Part shown: positions 62,588-64,000 of the stretch, piece by piece
How the letters are laid out: each line of letters starts with the position of its first letter
How positions within the stretch are numbered: position 1 is the first letter of the stretch
NCBI GenBank assembly: GCA_003326205.1
Contig: LWTK01000042.1
Span: 1 to 64,000, forward strand
DNA from: Nostoc sp. ATCC 43529
GTDB lineage: Bacteria; Cyanobacteriota; Cyanobacteriia; Cyanobacteriales; Nostocaceae
Direction of reading: 5' to 3'
DNA: 64,000 bases
Made by a program: the position numbers and the translations under genes
The notes under the pieces: model-generated
Databases searched by the model: none
What the model was told of the DNA's origin: nothing
What the model saw: only the letters and a program-made list of their open reading frames with translations

Positions 62588-64000
62588 TTACCGTCCGTTG
62601 CTATTATGTTCTAAATGTTCTACCAGAGCTTTTAGACGGTCATAAATTGACCCATATAAAATTCTGGCTAATTGTTGTTCTACCTGGGGTTTATTGCTAT
62701 TAGGAGAAAGGTACTCTCCAAAAATTTCTACCCATCCTTTCAGGAGACTACGTTCTGCACCTTGTGGATAAAATGCTGAGTCACAGAAGAAGACTCTTGT
62801 AGGAACATTTCCTCTGGTAGCTCTGCCCAAAGCTTGTACTATAGAAACAGCTTGATCCCAAAGAAGTTCATGCCAAAAATCAACATCAATGGAAGCCGAG
62901 CCATGATGTGAAGCTCTGAGTCGTCGATGCCAGTTTTTGTAAGACAGGCTTCGCAATTTAGCGATCGCTTCTGCTGCCGTTTCTCCTAAGCTAGACGGTA
63001 AAATATTACTTCCTTGTAAAATATCATCAAATACCAAACGGTTTATCGCTCTAATTTGCCTACCGAAATCTGTTGGCACTGGGTAAGGGCGTACTAAAAA
63101 AAATACACTGCCCAAGTAGGCTTTGTTGGTTATTGGTGACAAAATGTTATATCCGCGTTGTACGGCTCCCAAAGGTGCTACCAATAAATCACGCCCTCTT
63201 GTTGAAAATTGTTCAACTTGTCCTCTTCGTAGGAGCCATTCAGCAATTTTTTCGTCTCTGTCTGATTGAAGACAATCTACCCGATTTCTCCACCTGCTAG
63301 ATTCTTGCAATTCCTTAGCGACTAACTGTGCTTCTGGGTAACTGCCTGTAATTAGAATGACAGCTCTTGGTGTGCCAAGAGAATCCCAGTACTCTAACTC
63401 TTGTGTTATCCGGTCTTTACCACCACTGCCAAAAGCTAGATACTGAGTAAGTTGCAGTAGACTATCTTTTCGTCCTCTCCCAGAGCGTCCGCTAACTATT
63501 ATTGCTTCTCCTGTACGATCTGGAACTCGGATGAATTCAAAATGGCTGTTAGACAGCGCTTCCACTGCTTCAGGGGGTGGAGATAGAATTGCACGGGGTT
63601 TAATCCCAATATTGAATTGGGGACTTCCAGGCGACCAAGAGGTGGCACTAGTTATTAGTGTGTGAGGCCCATAGTCGCCAGTTAAATTTACATACAAGTA
63701 TGGAAACTTCAATAGCAAATAACGCCCCAAACCGAAGCAAGCTAAATATCTTAGTAAGCCCTTTGGAGTTTTCTCCTCTGTTTGGTCTACAAATTGATAT
63801 CCTAACAGATGACCGAGAGGTGATTCTACATTTAAATCTATGTACTCATCTGGAGGATTTTGGCTTAAAGAAAGTCCTTTGCCTAGTTCCGCTGTCGCTA
63901 AGAGCCAGTAACGAACCAGTTCGTTTACCTGTCGATCCATTGCTGTTAGCAACACACTAAATTCTAATCTTTCTAATATCTGTTGTGTTTGTACTGATTG
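62588..64000 (-). CDS. DinG/CSF4-like helicase of the pPIWI-RE system, C-terminal part (runs off right edge)
   Basis: The frame stays open to the right edge, so only the last 470 residues are seen. The C-terminal RecA-like domain shows HTLITSATSWSPGSPQFNIG (DinG-type motif with T-S-A-T), then TRGRDLLVAPLGAVQRGYNI (motif V region), SIVQALGRATRGNVPTRVFF (motif VI, Q-x-x-G-R-x-x-R-G). Such CSF4/DinG-like helicases are the standard partner of pPIWI-RE. Walker A and the Fe-S region lie outside the window. Spacing of 5 bp to the pPIWI-RE gene suggests coupled translation. Confidence 0.85.
   Translation of the reverse strand, partial: QSVQTQQILERLEFSVLLTAMDRQVNELVRYWLLATAELGKGLSLSQNPPDEYIDLNVESPLGHLLGYQFVDQTEEKTPKGLLRYLACFGLGRYLLLKFPYLYVNLTGDYGPHTLITSATSWSPGSPQFNIGIKPRAILSPPPEAVEALSNSHFEFIRVPDRTGEAIIVSGRSGRGRKDSLLQLTQYLAFGSGGKDRITQELEYWDSLGTPRAVILITGSYPEAQLVAKELQESSRWRNRVDCLQSDRDEKIAEWLLRRGQVEQFSTRGRDLLVAPLGAVQRGYNILSPITNKAYLGSVFFLVRPYPVPTDFGRQIRAINRLVFDDILQGSNILPSSLGETAAEAIAKLRSLSYKNWHRRLRASHHGSASIDVDFWHELLWDQAVSIVQALGRATRGNVPTRVFFCDSAFYPQGAERSLLKGWVEIFGEYLSPNSNKPQVEQQLARILYGSIYDRLKALVEHLEHNSNGR

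Noticed and set aside
1-64000. CRISPR arrays, rRNA and tRNA genes
   Set aside because: No regular direct-repeat/spacer array and no recognisable rRNA or tRNA sequence was seen on either strand.

Overview
The window looks like accessory DNA of a filamentous, probably Nostoc-like cyanobacterium. HIP1 octamers (GCGATCGC) and short palindromic repeats of the kind common in Nostocales are scattered through it, and several families are cyanobacterial: DUF1822, DUF928, CHAT/CHASE2, orthocaspase and a Ycf46-like AAA ATPase. No rRNA, tRNA or CRISPR array was recognised. A 12-gene type IV secretion block, a tyrosine recombinase, iteron-like repeats and transposons point to a large conjugative plasmid or an integrated conjugative island. 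The sequence alone does not decide between these.

Layout. Positions 1-7.2 kb hold transposon debris (an ISKra4-like end next to a helicase fragment), a LysR regulator divergent from ilvD, and a FolD-like/glycosyltransferase gene pair split by a complete ISAzo13-family element with a 3-bp target duplication. Positions 7.2-13.3 kb hold small unknown genes, a phage-type HNH protein and a DpdA-like guanine transglycosylase fused to a DUF6884-like domain, a candidate DNA 7-deazaguanine enzyme. Positions 13.6-32.7 kb, all on the minus strand, form the conjugation block in the order AAA ATPase, DUF192, VirB2-, B3-, B4-, B5-, B6-, B8-, B10- and B9-like proteins, an unknown exported protein, a VirD4-like coupling ATPase and three unknown plasmid proteins. 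No relaxase or VirB11 was recognised.

Positions 33.6-44.2 kb, plus strand, encode a sigma-like protein, DUF1822, CHAT-CHASE2, DUF928, TPR-CHAT and an orthocaspase, a probable stress or cell-death signalling locus. It is followed by small exported proteins and an RTX-type repeat protein (to 49.8 kb). Five sites of the form TTTGCGTA(A/T)-N18-GAAA lie upstream of the sigma-like gene and four of the exported-protein genes, and look like one unreported regulon promoter.

Positions 50-57 kb hold plasmid maintenance and phage-like genes (Gp157-like protein, GNAT), iteron-like repeats, a small protein with a repeated 18-bp palindrome at its start, and a tyrosine recombinase. Positions 57.7-64 kb look like a defence region: an AIPR-family protein, a structured RNA element before a 46-residue protein, and a pPIWI-RE protein preceded by a DinG/CSF4-like helicase that runs off the right edge.
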